Assembly (NCBI GenBank): GCA_946479985.1
Contig: CAMLIF010000012.1
Location: 1-57,001 of the forward strand
Length of the DNA stretch: 57,001 nt
Direction of reading: 5' to 3'
From: an uncultured Flavobacteriales bacterium
GTDB taxonomy: Bacteria > Bacteroidota > Bacteroidia > Flavobacteriales > Crocinitomicaceae
Shown here: positions 34,000 to 40,946 of the stretch, one piece after another
How positions within the stretch are numbered: position 1 is the first letter of the stretch
Layout: every line of letters begins with the position of its first letter
The notes under the pieces: model-generated
What the model was told of the DNA's origin: nothing
The model's input: the letters and a program-made list of their open reading frames with translations, nothing else
Databases searched by the model: none
Made by a program: the position numbers and the translations under genes

Positions 34000-34440
34000 T
34001 CATAAATTCTTTTCAATTCTCTTTACTTCATTAATGAAACTCCGGCTTTCCAGCAAATAAATGAGGGTTTTGACCAGTGAGAAAAAAACGAAAAACATTG
34101 CAGCAAGAGCATTGACCTTGTACGCTAATAGCGAAAAGCCCAGCAGGCAAAAAAGTTGAACTAACCAAAACAAGTTGCTTGGTTTCACTCTAAATTGAGC
34201 CTTTCCCGCTGACAGATCGTATTCTCCGGATATTTTGACATCACCGATTACCATTCCGTTTATTAATGCCAGGTTCGTGTAGAATCCGTTGATCCGGCCT
34301 GCATTAATTGTTCCTTCAAACGTTTCAGAAAGATGTACGTCTTTTTTGATTTGAATGAGTAACGATTTAAGTCGTTCAGGTGTTTCTTCTATGTCAAGCG
34401 TTCTTTTCAGGAGTTTTTTATCCATGCTAAAATCATTCAT
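34000..34440 (-). CDS. Membrane protein of unknown function
   Basis: From the ATG at 34440 the product has 146 residues (a GTG lies at 34452, and an ATG at 34425 is also possible). It has a short helical N-terminus (TLDIEETPERLKSLLIQIKKDV), a beta segment (TFEGTINAGRINGFYTNLALI), and two membrane spans near the end (LFWLVQLFCLLGFSLLAYK and LAAMFFVFFSLVKTLIYLL). No family is recognised. It is compact with its neighbours (32 bp from the upstream gene), so co-transcription is likely. Confidence 0.65.
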   Translation of the reverse strand: MNDFSMDKKLLKRTLDIEETPERLKSLLIQIKKDVHLSETFEGTINAGRINGFYTNLALINGMVIGDVKISGEYDLSAGKAQFRVKPSNLFWLVQLFCLLGFSLLAYKVNALAAMFFVFFSLVKTLIYLLESRSFINEVKRIEKNL

Positions 34441-34472
34441 TATCTGAAGCACTGTATTCTACTGTATTCCTC

Positions 34473-35360
34473 TCAATACTCATAGTCAAACACGGAATAA
34501 TTATAAACTTCCCCGTCCTTCTCGTGCTCAACACGCATCAACAATCCTTTATTGTCCCTGATATACCTCGTTTCCACATTTCCGGTTGGTTCTTCAATAA
34601 GTACTTTGACAACATTCCCATATTCATCGTATTCCGATTCTACCAGGTGGAGTTGTAATGAATCGGAATGATCTCTGATTTCAAGCCGGGAAATTTCACC
34701 AAATTCGTTGTAATAAGCGGTTGTTTCGTCGCATGGAAGATAAACATCTGTGTCATTTTTCATCAAACAATTGACATAGCGAATTGCCTGGTAAGCCGGA
34801 AAAGTGTAGTTGAAATATTCGTATTGTTTTTTATTGCGATAAACCACTTTCTTAGATAGCATATCATTTTTAGTATAATAAAAACAGGTCCAGTCATTAT
34901 CTGAATAGACAATTGAATCCAAAAGTTCTTTTTTGTTATAAACATACCTCGTCTCAGTTTTCGTCATTCCGTTGATGTACTGAATAGAAGTTAACCTTCC
35001 CTTTTCATTAAATAGAAAATTTCGCTGAACATTGGAATGTTTTTGTCCCGAACGCACTGCTTCCTGAAATATTCCGGCTTCATTGTAGAAATAGTAAATC
35101 GTATCCAGTTTTTGATCGGCAGAAACTCCTTGACATTCCTTTATTAAAAAACCTTTCTCGTCGAATGCATAGAAATCGAATTGAACGGGATTGTTGTCGC
35201 CGTCGAACATAGAAACCGAATAGGATTTAATTCCAAGTTTTTCGCCGGATAATTTCTCCAGTTTGTCGTAATAACCCAACGTATCAAAGGGTTCTTTCCA
35301 GATCTGGGAAAAGGAATTACTGCTTACAATTAGTGTGAAAAGACAGAAGAGATATTTCAT
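34473..35360 (-). CDS. Secreted protein with RHS/YD-like repeat strands
   Basis: From the ATG at 35360 the product has 295 residues with a signal peptide (MKYLFCLFTLIVSSNSFSQ); the frame runs on to a TTG at 35378. The body consists of short beta-hairpin repeats of the form FDEKGFLIKE, YNEAGIFQEA, FNEKGRLTSI, YNEFGEISRL and YDEYGNVVKV, close to the YD/RHS type but irregular. Repeats of this kind occur in envelope and surface proteins of Bacteroidota; the specific role is unknown. The phased motif array begins 4 bp upstream of its start codon. Confidence 0.75.
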   Translation of the reverse strand: MKYLFCLFTLIVSSNSFSQIWKEPFDTLGYYDKLEKLSGEKLGIKSYSVSMFDGDNNPVQFDFYAFDEKGFLIKECQGVSADQKLDTIYYFYNEAGIFQEAVRSGQKHSNVQRNFLFNEKGRLTSIQYINGMTKTETRYVYNKKELLDSIVYSDNDWTCFYYTKNDMLSKKVVYRNKKQYEYFNYTFPAYQAIRYVNCLMKNDTDVYLPCDETTAYYNEFGEISRLEIRDHSDSLQLHLVESEYDEYGNVVKVLIEEPTGNVETRYIRDNKGLLMRVEHEKDGEVYNYSVFDYEY

Positions 35361-35363
35361 CCG

Positions 35364-35771
35364 GATGTAATCTTTCAATTAAGTGTTTGAATCTTTTAAA
35401 AGTAAACAATGTTTCCGCCGGTCGGATGCCTGAAACTGATTTTACTACAGCTGAAATCCGGAAAAACGGTTCTGTTATTTGTCCGGTGATGTTCTGTTAG
35501 GAAGGTGCAGACTTCTGTTATTCGATAGATGAAGTATGCAATGACCAGTGACACACCCTGCAATTGAACTGACAAGATATGCAATGAAGACTGATCAGTT
35601 GTGTTTCTCATCTGTTAACTCCTGTTATGAATGTGGAAAGATGTGTAATGACAACTGCGAGGTTCTGTTATCAGGCTGCGAGGTTGTGTTATGCTGCCTG
35701 ATAGTATCTGTAAAGCGAAGTGAAGGCTCTGTTATTGAGTCTGTGCGTCTCTGCAATGCAGCTGTGTGTTT
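35364..35771. repeat. Phased array of about 19 degenerate motif units, 21-22 bp apart
   Basis: An 8-bp motif, best form TCTGTTAT, recurs at 35364, 35386, 35408, 35429, 35450, 35471, 35493, 35514, 35535, 35557, 35578, 35600, 35621, 35642, 35664, 35685, 35707, 35728 and 35750. All 18 steps are 21 or 22 bp, mean 21.4. TCTGTTAT is exact at 35471, 35514, 35664 and 35728; others are near forms such as CCTGTTAT, TGTGTTAT, TATGCAAT and TCTGCAAT. The first five are weaker, sharing TG at positions 3-4 and A/T after it. Spacers are unrelated in sequence, but a second TG falls 11-14 bp after the first in units 6-19. It fills the divergent region 35361-35992, in which no gene is supported; what follows 35772 is unassigned apart from one AT-rich repeat. 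Function unknown; iteron-, centromere- or curved-DNA-like. Confidence 0.75.
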
Positions 35772-35852
35772 TTATCCGGCGGTAGTTAAAGCTGGGAGTT
35801 TAACAAGAGGTTTAAGTGTCCTGAAACTTCGAATAATATTAGGATTTCATGT

Positions 35853-35885
35853 ATTCGTTACATAACGATATAGCAATATTACGAG
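35853..35885 (+). repeat. AT-rich dispersed repeat
   Basis: ATTCGTTACATAACGATA followed by TAGCAATATTACGAG resembles the segment starting at 53088 at most positions (about 26 of 33 by eye), and its inverse resembles 53033-53065. It contains the near-palindrome TTCGTTACATAACGA. Confidence 0.5.
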
Positions 35886-35992
35886 AGCTGATTAGTGTTA
35901 AAAAGAACAAAAAGCATTATTCTGCGTGAATTAATACAAGGTTTTGGCACAGCTTTTTCGTCTGCCTTAAAAATTAATTAAACGTTAGAGTC

Positions 35993-36688
35993 ATGAAAAA
36001 AACAACGATGAATCATGTAGCAATGTACCAAACAGTATTAAGCTACATCAGAGAAAACGAAAGTGAATGGAACGCCATTCCAAAATTCGTGGAGACAGTG
36101 GAGCAAATGGAGTATTTGCTCGATCGCTTACAAAACAACTTCGGTTTCCAGGCGGTTAAATCTTTAGGAGTTTCAGAAAAGAAATTCATTTTTCGCAACG
36201 ACTTGCTGAACCTTGTGGAGGTGATGAAAAGAGCATTGGCACTTTACGGTAAGGCTACCGGTAATGTAGAATTGAGAGAACGCCACAAAGAAGGCCGTTA
36301 CAGATACCAAAGACTTCCCGATCAAAAATTGGAATTGCTGTGCGCCGTTTTGCTGTCCGACTTAGATGAGTTTGGAGCTGAATTGGTTCCGTACGGAATC
36401 TCAGCTGTACGGATTCAGGAATTAACTGATAAAGTATCACATTTGCAGGAAACCAATTTCAACACCCGCAAAGCAATTGTTGACCGCTCTATTGCAACAC
36501 AGCAAATTGAGTTCTTTGAGAAAAAGATCAACGAGTTATTACGCGAAGAACTGGATGCGCTGATTGTACCATTCAAAAACTCAAATAGTGATTTTTACAA
36601 TGTGTATAAGAAAACACGTAAGGTCATTAACAAGAATGGAGGTCGCCCGATTCGTCCTGCAGAACGCGACGACGGAGCAGCAGCCTGA
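35993..36688 (+). CDS. Helical protein of unknown function
   Basis: This 231-residue protein has no signal peptide and is mostly helix: YQTVLSYIRENESEWNAIP, a middle helix near EQMEYLLDRLQNNFGFQAV, and a coiled-coil-like stretch (QIEFFEKKINELLREELDALI). The C-terminus is basic and flexible (RKVINKNGGRPIRPAERDD) and ends in alanines. That basic tail could bind nucleic acid. It lies directly downstream of the phased motif array and could be regulated by it or bind it; that is inference from position only. The start ATG at 35993 has AGAG 5 bp upstream. A strong terminator follows, so it is monocistronic. I do not recognise the family. Confidence 0.75.
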   Translation: MKKTTMNHVAMYQTVLSYIRENESEWNAIPKFVETVEQMEYLLDRLQNNFGFQAVKSLGVSEKKFIFRNDLLNLVEVMKRALALYGKATGNVELRERHKEGRYRYQRLPDQKLELLCAVLLSDLDEFGAELVPYGISAVRIQELTDKVSHLQETNFNTRKAIVDRSIATQQIEFFEKKINELLREELDALIVPFKNSNSDFYNVYKKTRKVINKNGGRPIRPAERDDGAAA

Positions 36689-36694
36689 AACAAG

Positions 36695-36727
36695 AATGCC
36701 GGTTCAAATTACGAACCGGCATTTTTT
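36695..36727 (+). terminator. Intrinsic terminator after the 35993 gene
   Basis: AATGCCGGTTC (36695-36705) and GAACCGGCATT (36713-36723) pair perfectly over 11 bp with a 7-nt loop, followed by a T run. Confidence 0.92.
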
Positions 36728-36806
36728 ATGGATAGAATATTTTTCGTTCGGTCTGCTTTTTCAGAACTGATTCATTCACTATACCAGAACTCATAATTCG
36801 CAACTC

Positions 36807-37325
36807 CTAATTTACTGTTTCACCTTCATGGATATAATTCACGTAGAACACATTTTTTATTTCATAAACCGAAATACGCAGGTCTTTACTTTCTCCTTTT
36901 GTAGTAAAACTGATTGTTCCCGTATAACCGGTGAATTCTTTATACTCCTCATCGGGTACGATAGTTTTGAATGTATACTCAATATCTCCGAAATCGTGTG
37001 CGCTTAAATAGGCTTCTGTTTGAGTCGACCAGGCTGTCAGGTACCTTTCAAATACAGCACCATTTTCCGATAGGAATTCCTGTTTAAATGAGTCTGAAAA
37101 TTTAGAAAGCATTGTTTCGTATGTAATAGAAATGTCTTTAAAAGGCTTTTTCTTTTCGAGCACCAACTCCAGATTCGCATACATTTGGTCTTTCGCTTTC
37201 TTCAGGGCTTTATCTTCTTTCTTTACTTCTTCGGTTTGTTCAGAATCTTTTTCCTTCATATTCGCATAGGGTTCGCAGGATATAAGAAGGGTAAGGGAGG
37301 CAATAGCCAGGAAGCTTAGTTTCAT
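36807..37325 (-). CDS. Lipoprotein of unknown function, paralogue of the 42.0-kb gene
   Basis: This 172-residue protein has a lipoprotein signal (LTLLISCEPYANM), a Lys/Glu-rich stretch and then a domain shared with the product at 41982-42506: ISITYETMLSKFSDSF near residue 65, ENGAVFERYLTAWSTQTEA, and GYTGTISFTTKGES near 138, with FYVNYI near the end. The two have about the same length and domain position, so they are paralogues of an otherwise unrecognised family of small membrane-anchored proteins. Confidence 0.78.
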   Translation of the reverse strand: MKLSFLAIASLTLLISCEPYANMKEKDSEQTEEVKKEDKALKKAKDQMYANLELVLEKKKPFKDISITYETMLSKFSDSFKQEFLSENGAVFERYLTAWSTQTEAYLSAHDFGDIEYTFKTIVPDEEYKEFTGYTGTISFTTKGESKDLRISVYEIKNVFYVNYIHEGETVN

Positions 37326-37447
37326 GATGTTTTGTTTAGATGTTTTTACTTAAGCGAAAGTATAGATTTTTTGTGAAACGAAATTTCAGGGTGAATATGT
37401 TCTGTTTTCCGTAATTTGTTAATTAGATATGAAATAAGCTATGTACA

Positions 37448-37996
37448 CTACTTCAAAATCTCGTTCTTCTTCAACTGATCCACATAACTGTTAAACGAAA
37501 CTTTCCGGTTTTCCATTCCATACTCGTTCATATCTCCGAAAGTATATGTGAGCACAGTTTTCGATTTCAACTCTGAAACTTTCATGTTGGAATAAAAAAT
37601 CTCTGCTTTCTGTGTTTCAAAGGTCTCGGCTTTATTTGTACCTAAATATCTTGTTGATTTCACCCGGGAGGCATTGAAACGAAAAACAACGAGGTTTCCA
37701 ACTTTCTCATAAATTCCTTTCTGATAGTCGTCACCTTCCATACACATAAACTGGTAGAGGAAAACGCTGTCGTTCAGAAATGCGAGGTTACTAGCACAAC
37801 AATCACAGGGCGCCAGAATCTCAACTTTTCCTGAATCTATGATCGGACCAACGAAAAACAATTTTCCGGATAAAGAATTGTCTTCCCGTGATTTGATTGC
37901 TTCTGTAAAAAACGAAAGATCTGCCTTTTTCTTTCCCGAACAGGAATAAAGCATCAGCAGCGGAATTACAATGAGAAGTCTGGTATATATTTTCAT
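37448..37996 (-). CDS. Lipoprotein of unknown function
   Basis: From the ATG at 37996 the product has 182 residues (frame open to 38023) and begins with a lipoprotein signal ending LLMLYSCSGKKK. The mature part has a CDCCASN motif near residue 67, FLYQFMCME, and beta strands, and it ends in VDQLKKNEILK. The Cys-rich CDCC cluster might bind a metal or form disulfides. No family is recognised. Confidence 0.72.
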   Translation of the reverse strand: MKIYTRLLIVIPLLMLYSCSGKKKADLSFFTEAIKSREDNSLSGKLFFVGPIIDSGKVEILAPCDCCASNLAFLNDSVFLYQFMCMEGDDYQKGIYEKVGNLVVFRFNASRVKSTRYLGTNKAETFETQKAEIFYSNMKVSELKSKTVLTYTFGDMNEYGMENRKVSFNSYVDQLKKNEILK

Positions 37997-38050
37997 TGGA
38001 TTAAGATACGGGTTATTTCTCATAGGAAATTCTTGTTTTCCTCCCTGAAT

Positions 38051-38713
38051 TCAATCAACTTTTAACAATACTCTGGTCGCCAGGGAAATCAAAATCATTA
38101 CAAGCCCCAGGATCAAAATCCGCCTTCCGTGTTTCCTGGTAGATTCGGAGTATCCGTATACCTGTTCGCCATTCGGAAGGGTTTTCTTATGTGAGCTCAA
38201 ATGCCAGCCAATCAAGATTCCGATAAGCCCTCCCAGAAAAGCCATGATGTATCCGGCAGCAACCCAGCCAGGTTGAGAGTCTTCAGGTTTTGAAAGTTCT
38301 TCCAGGCGCTCGGTTTTTAGTTTTGAAACTTGTTCATCGCTGAGTTCCGTACCACGTTCCTTGAGGATTTTCTTTGCCAGCAGCACATCGAAATGACTCC
38401 ATTCGTCGCTTTTGGCAACCAGATCAATCAACTCTTCATTCGTAAAGTCAAAGAGGTAATAATCCGCGTCAATCGCATCAATAAGATTCCCGGAAAGCGT
38501 TGTACGAATTTCGTTTACCTGGTCAAAATCATCAGCTCTTAGTTTCAGGCGATAATCTTTATTGATCTCATTGTTTGAAAAGCTTCCATCGGTATTCATG
38601 GTGTTGTCTTCCAGTTCAAACTCTATTTCGTGGTCGTTCAACACTTGGGCAAGTTCCAGGATCTCACTTTTTGAGTTAAACTTCTGATAGGTGACAAATG
38701 TTTGGTCCGACAT
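38051..38713 (-). CDS. Membrane protein with DUF2007-like N-terminal domain
   Basis: This 220-residue protein starts with a small alpha/beta domain (SDQTFVTYQKFNSKSEILELAQVLNDHEIEF region, then DYRLKLRADDFDQVNEI) that resembles the DUF2007/signal-transducing domain. A charged helical part follows (EELIDLVAKSDEWSHFDVLLAKKILKERG). Two membrane spans lie near residues 148-172 and 195-215 (GYIMAFLGGLIGILIGWHL, ILILGLVMILISLATRVLL). The DUF2007 call is moderate. Function unknown. Confidence 0.72.
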   Translation of the reverse strand: MSDQTFVTYQKFNSKSEILELAQVLNDHEIEFELEDNTMNTDGSFSNNEINKDYRLKLRADDFDQVNEIRTTLSGNLIDAIDADYYLFDFTNEELIDLVAKSDEWSHFDVLLAKKILKERGTELSDEQVSKLKTERLEELSKPEDSQPGWVAAGYIMAFLGGLIGILIGWHLSSHKKTLPNGEQVYGYSESTRKHGRRILILGLVMILISLATRVLLKVD

Positions 38714-38870
38714 ACTTGTGTGTTTTATTAAATGATCCGTTCCGGATAGCGATCAAAAATACAAATTGCTCCTGAAAGACCAGATGATCCATAATTTTCA
38801 ATCCGAAAGCCAAAAGCAGCAATCCAAAATTTGTGGTTAAATTAGCCTACACATTTAAAAACCAGTTACT

Positions 38871-39152
38871 ATGAATTTAAAAATGATCTTTATGTCGCTT
38901 GCTTTCCTGTTCGTTGCGAACGTTGCAAGTGCATTCACAATTCGTTATTACAACAAAGATTCTGAGAAATACACCATGGAAGTTCGTTCCAACGGTTCTA
39001 CTCAAAAAATCGAATTCAGTGGTTCCACAACAAGCTCAGCGTCTGTTCAGACAAGTGCCGGAGAAGTTGAGATCAAAACTGAGTGCGGTTGGGTGAAAGT
39101 AAAAGATGGAGCTAAGATTATCATCAAGGACGGCTGCATTACTATCGAGTAA
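38871..39152 (+). CDS. Small secreted protein of unknown function
   Basis: This 93-residue protein has a signal peptide (MNLKMIFMSLAFLFVANVASA). The mature 72 residues are almost pure beta strand with Ser/Thr-rich turns: FTIRYYNKDSEKYTMEVRS, KIEFSGSTTSSASVQTSAG and KIIIKDGCITIE. Two cysteines (TECGWVK and GCITIE) could pair. It is probably a small periplasmic or extracellular beta domain. A strong terminator follows directly, and the gene is the only plus-strand one between 36688 and 40947, so it is probably an independent unit. Confidence 0.8.
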   Translation: MNLKMIFMSLAFLFVANVASAFTIRYYNKDSEKYTMEVRSNGSTQKIEFSGSTTSSASVQTSAGEVEIKTECGWVKVKDGAKIIIKDGCITIE

Positions 39153-39173
39153 TTTAGCTTACTTCAAAAAATG

Positions 39174-39208
39174 AATCCCGGCAGTAAAAACACTGACCGG
39201 GATTTTTT
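39174..39208 (+). terminator. Intrinsic terminator of the 38871 gene
   Basis: AATCCCGG (39174-39181) pairs with CCGGGATT (39197-39204); CAGT and ACTG pair inside around AAAAAC, and a T run follows. Confidence 0.9.
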
Positions 39209-39248
39209 ATGTAATCGTTATCTTTCAGTTTGAATCTCGGTTTCCCTA

Positions 39249-39755
39249 TCAATTCTCCTGAACATGTTTAACAATATCGTCCTTTTTATATCCTAAACCT
39301 ACAGAGAAATCGACTAACTCCTGGTAAATTTTTTCGTCCAGTTCCGGTTTTCGTGCCATGATGTACAGGTATTTTTGCTTTGGATGGCCTACAACCACAT
39401 AGGAATAATCATCAGCTATTTTATAGATGTAATAATCGGCCCGGATGAAAAACCCAATGCGGGCAATCCATTTCGAGTTTCGGCTACCTTCAACCGGAAT
39501 TACTTTTTCACCGGCGCTTTTCTGTTTTCCACCTGGTTTTTTATTGTACGTAGCAACAACATCAAAATAGCCTTTTTCAGTGTTCCAGGTGTAATGTTCT
39601 TTGGTGTTGATCCAGTTCTTATCGAGAAAACTTGGTTTAAATCCAATGACGTACCAATCGCCCTGATATTTACCCGTATCAATTGTTTGTGTTTGCTGTG
39701 CTTTCATAAACGATATATTGGATGAAACAATAACTAAAAGAATCAGCTTTTTCAT
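39249..39755 (-). CDS. Lipocalin family protein (Blc-like)
   Basis: This 168-residue protein has a signal peptide (MKKLILLVIVSSNISFMKAQ) and a lipocalin domain: the opening GxW motif is YQGDWYVIG near residue 30, and the strand YSYVVVGHPKQKYLYIMARKP near 116 with the following helix fits the Blc group of bacterial lipocalins. Blc-type proteins bind lipids such as lysophospholipids at the outer membrane. There is no lipobox, so this form is secreted to the periplasm rather than lipid-anchored. The gene is not in an evident operon. Confidence 0.88.
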   Translation of the reverse strand: MKKLILLVIVSSNISFMKAQQTQTIDTGKYQGDWYVIGFKPSFLDKNWINTKEHYTWNTEKGYFDVVATYNKKPGGKQKSAGEKVIPVEGSRNSKWIARIGFFIRADYYIYKIADDYSYVVVGHPKQKYLYIMARKPELDEKIYQELVDFSVGLGYKKDDIVKHVQEN

Positions 39756-39857
39756 AATTGCCCTTTAAGCTATATTAAAGAAAAGACTCCTTTTTTCCGG
39801 TTTCTTTTATGAAACTTTAGGTTTTCATTCATGATACGAAATCAGCAATACTCCAAT

Positions 39858-40298
39858 TCAAAAAACCTCTTTTCCGACACCTGTATTCAGCAAGCTAAGC
39901 AAACTCTGGTGAATCAGCATCGTCCAGCCATTTGAGCAATCGCCATAGCATTCAAACGCCGGAGTTAAGCCTTCATGTGTGAATGTAAGCTGCGTTTTGC
40001 CATCCACTTCCGAAATACCAAACCGAATCTTTGTTCCTGTCCATTCGTCCGGTTTCTGAGTGAAATTCAGTTTACTGTCGGTAACCAGCCATTCTATCTT
40101 CTTGTCAGGAACTAGCTCGGTCACCAACTGCTTAGAATAGTGAAACTCTTTCATTCGGTAAGAAAATTCGTCGTTCAGGGCTTGTGCCGTACCAATAATC
40201 TCACCGTGCCACCAGCTGCTGACATTATTGATCGCTGTAAACACTTCATGTGGCGTTTGATCTACAAGAAGCGTAGTTGTAAAGTTTTGTGATTCCAT
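39858..40298 (-). CDS. SRPBCC (AHSA1/START-like) domain protein
   Basis: This 146-residue protein has the START/AHSA1 pattern: TLLVDQTPHEVFTAINNVSSWW at the N-terminus, a central region with beta strands, and TQLTFTHEGLTPAFECYGDCSNGW, ending in a long helix (LIHQSLLSLLNTG). Such domains enclose a hydrophobic ligand cavity; the ligand here is unknown. It lies 33 bp from the DinB gene in the same direction, so the pair is likely one operon divergent from the GlxA-type regulator. Confidence 0.9.
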   Translation of the reverse strand: MESQNFTTTLLVDQTPHEVFTAINNVSSWWHGEIIGTAQALNDEFSYRMKEFHYSKQLVTELVPDKKIEWLVTDSKLNFTQKPDEWTGTKIRFGISEVDGKTQLTFTHEGLTPAFECYGDCSNGWTMLIHQSLLSLLNTGVGKEVF

Positions 40299-40331
40299 GT
40301 TATATAATTTAATGATTTACTCAAACCGCAA

Positions 40332-40808
40332 TTACTTCAACAAAACCAATTGCCCGGTATGATAAGTCAGGTGTGTAGTTCTGGTAATAATAATGTTCAA
40401 TTTGTTCCGATGAGGTTCATTTGCAAAGTCTTCTGCTGAAACTGCCGTGTGTTTATCAAACCAGGCTTCGTCTGTCATATCAGCGAATTTTTGAGTCAGT
40501 GTTTCGTTCATTTTAATCCAGGCAGCTCGCAATTCTTGTGCAGAAGGAATTTCGGTTACTCTGTCGGGCGATTTAACAAAAGGAATAACCCACTCAGGGA
40601 ACAGTTTATCTCCTAAATCCAGTAAAGCAATCATGTCGTCATGAACGGCAATTAAATGTCCAAGCAGGTAAATTCCTCTGTTCTTCCCCGGAGCAATTTC
40701 GTTCTTCAGTTGTTCATCTGAAAGTGAATTAATCAGTGTATCGCAACTCTTCAGTGCGCCATTCCAGCGGTCAAAAACCATTTTAAGTGTTATTTGTGTT
40801 GTATTCAT
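40332..40808 (-). CDS. DinB family protein
   Basis: This 158-residue protein has the DinB four-helix bundle, with metal-binding histidines expected in LLGHLIAVHDDMIAL (near residue 50) and in HLTYHTGQL near the end. DinB-type proteins of this length are often bacillithiol- or mycothiol-dependent transferases or have unknown roles. It heads a probable two-gene operon with the SRPBCC gene, divergent from the AraC/GlxA-type regulator gene at 40947, which may control it. Confidence 0.9.
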   Translation of the reverse strand: MNTTQITLKMVFDRWNGALKSCDTLINSLSDEQLKNEIAPGKNRGIYLLGHLIAVHDDMIALLDLGDKLFPEWVIPFVKSPDRVTEIPSAQELRAAWIKMNETLTQKFADMTDEAWFDKHTAVSAEDFANEPHRNKLNIIITRTTHLTYHTGQLVLLK

Positions 40809-40842
40809 TCTTTTGGATATTAATTAGTACAAATTGGATTAA

Positions 40843-40857
40843 GACAAAGATATTGTC
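40843..40857. promoter_or_regulatory. Palindrome GACAA-AGATA-TTGTC, candidate operator
   Basis: A perfect 5-5-5 inverted repeat in the 138-bp divergent region between DinB and the GlxA-type regulator. It overlaps a minus-strand TATCTTTG box (40845-40852) for the DinB gene. ACAA units recur nearby in AGACAAT, GGACAAAC and GTACAAAC. Confidence 0.5.
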
Positions 40858-40900
40858 CGGATTAAACTTATACGGCGTGTAAAAAAGACAATATGATGGG

Positions 40901-40931
40901 TTGATTTGGACAAACAGAGCGTCTATATTTG
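40901..40931 (+). promoter_or_regulatory. Promoter of the GlxA-type regulator gene
   Basis: TTG (40901-40903), a 20-bp spacer and TATATTTG (40924-40931) match the Bacteroidota consensus; the ATG lies 16 bp downstream. Confidence 0.75.
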
Positions 40932-40946
40932 TACAAACAGATTAGC

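Noticed and set aside
34473..35360. Polymorphic RHS toxin
   Set aside because: It has only short irregular YD-like strands, is under 300 residues, and lacks the RHS core and a variable toxin tip.
35364..35771. CRISPR array
   Set aside because: The motif is only 8 bp and degenerate, spacers are 13-14 bp, and there are no cas genes nearby.
35364..35771. oriC with DnaA boxes
   Set aside because: Reverse complements such as ATAACACA share only part of the DnaA box TTATCCACA, spacing is too regular, and neither dnaA nor usual origin neighbours are present.
35396..35865. Open frames of 71 and 105 codons across the phased array
   Set aside because: Their predicted products have no signal peptide, domain or good start, and the array's 21.4-bp period is not a multiple of 3. 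They are by-products of the stop-poor repeat.
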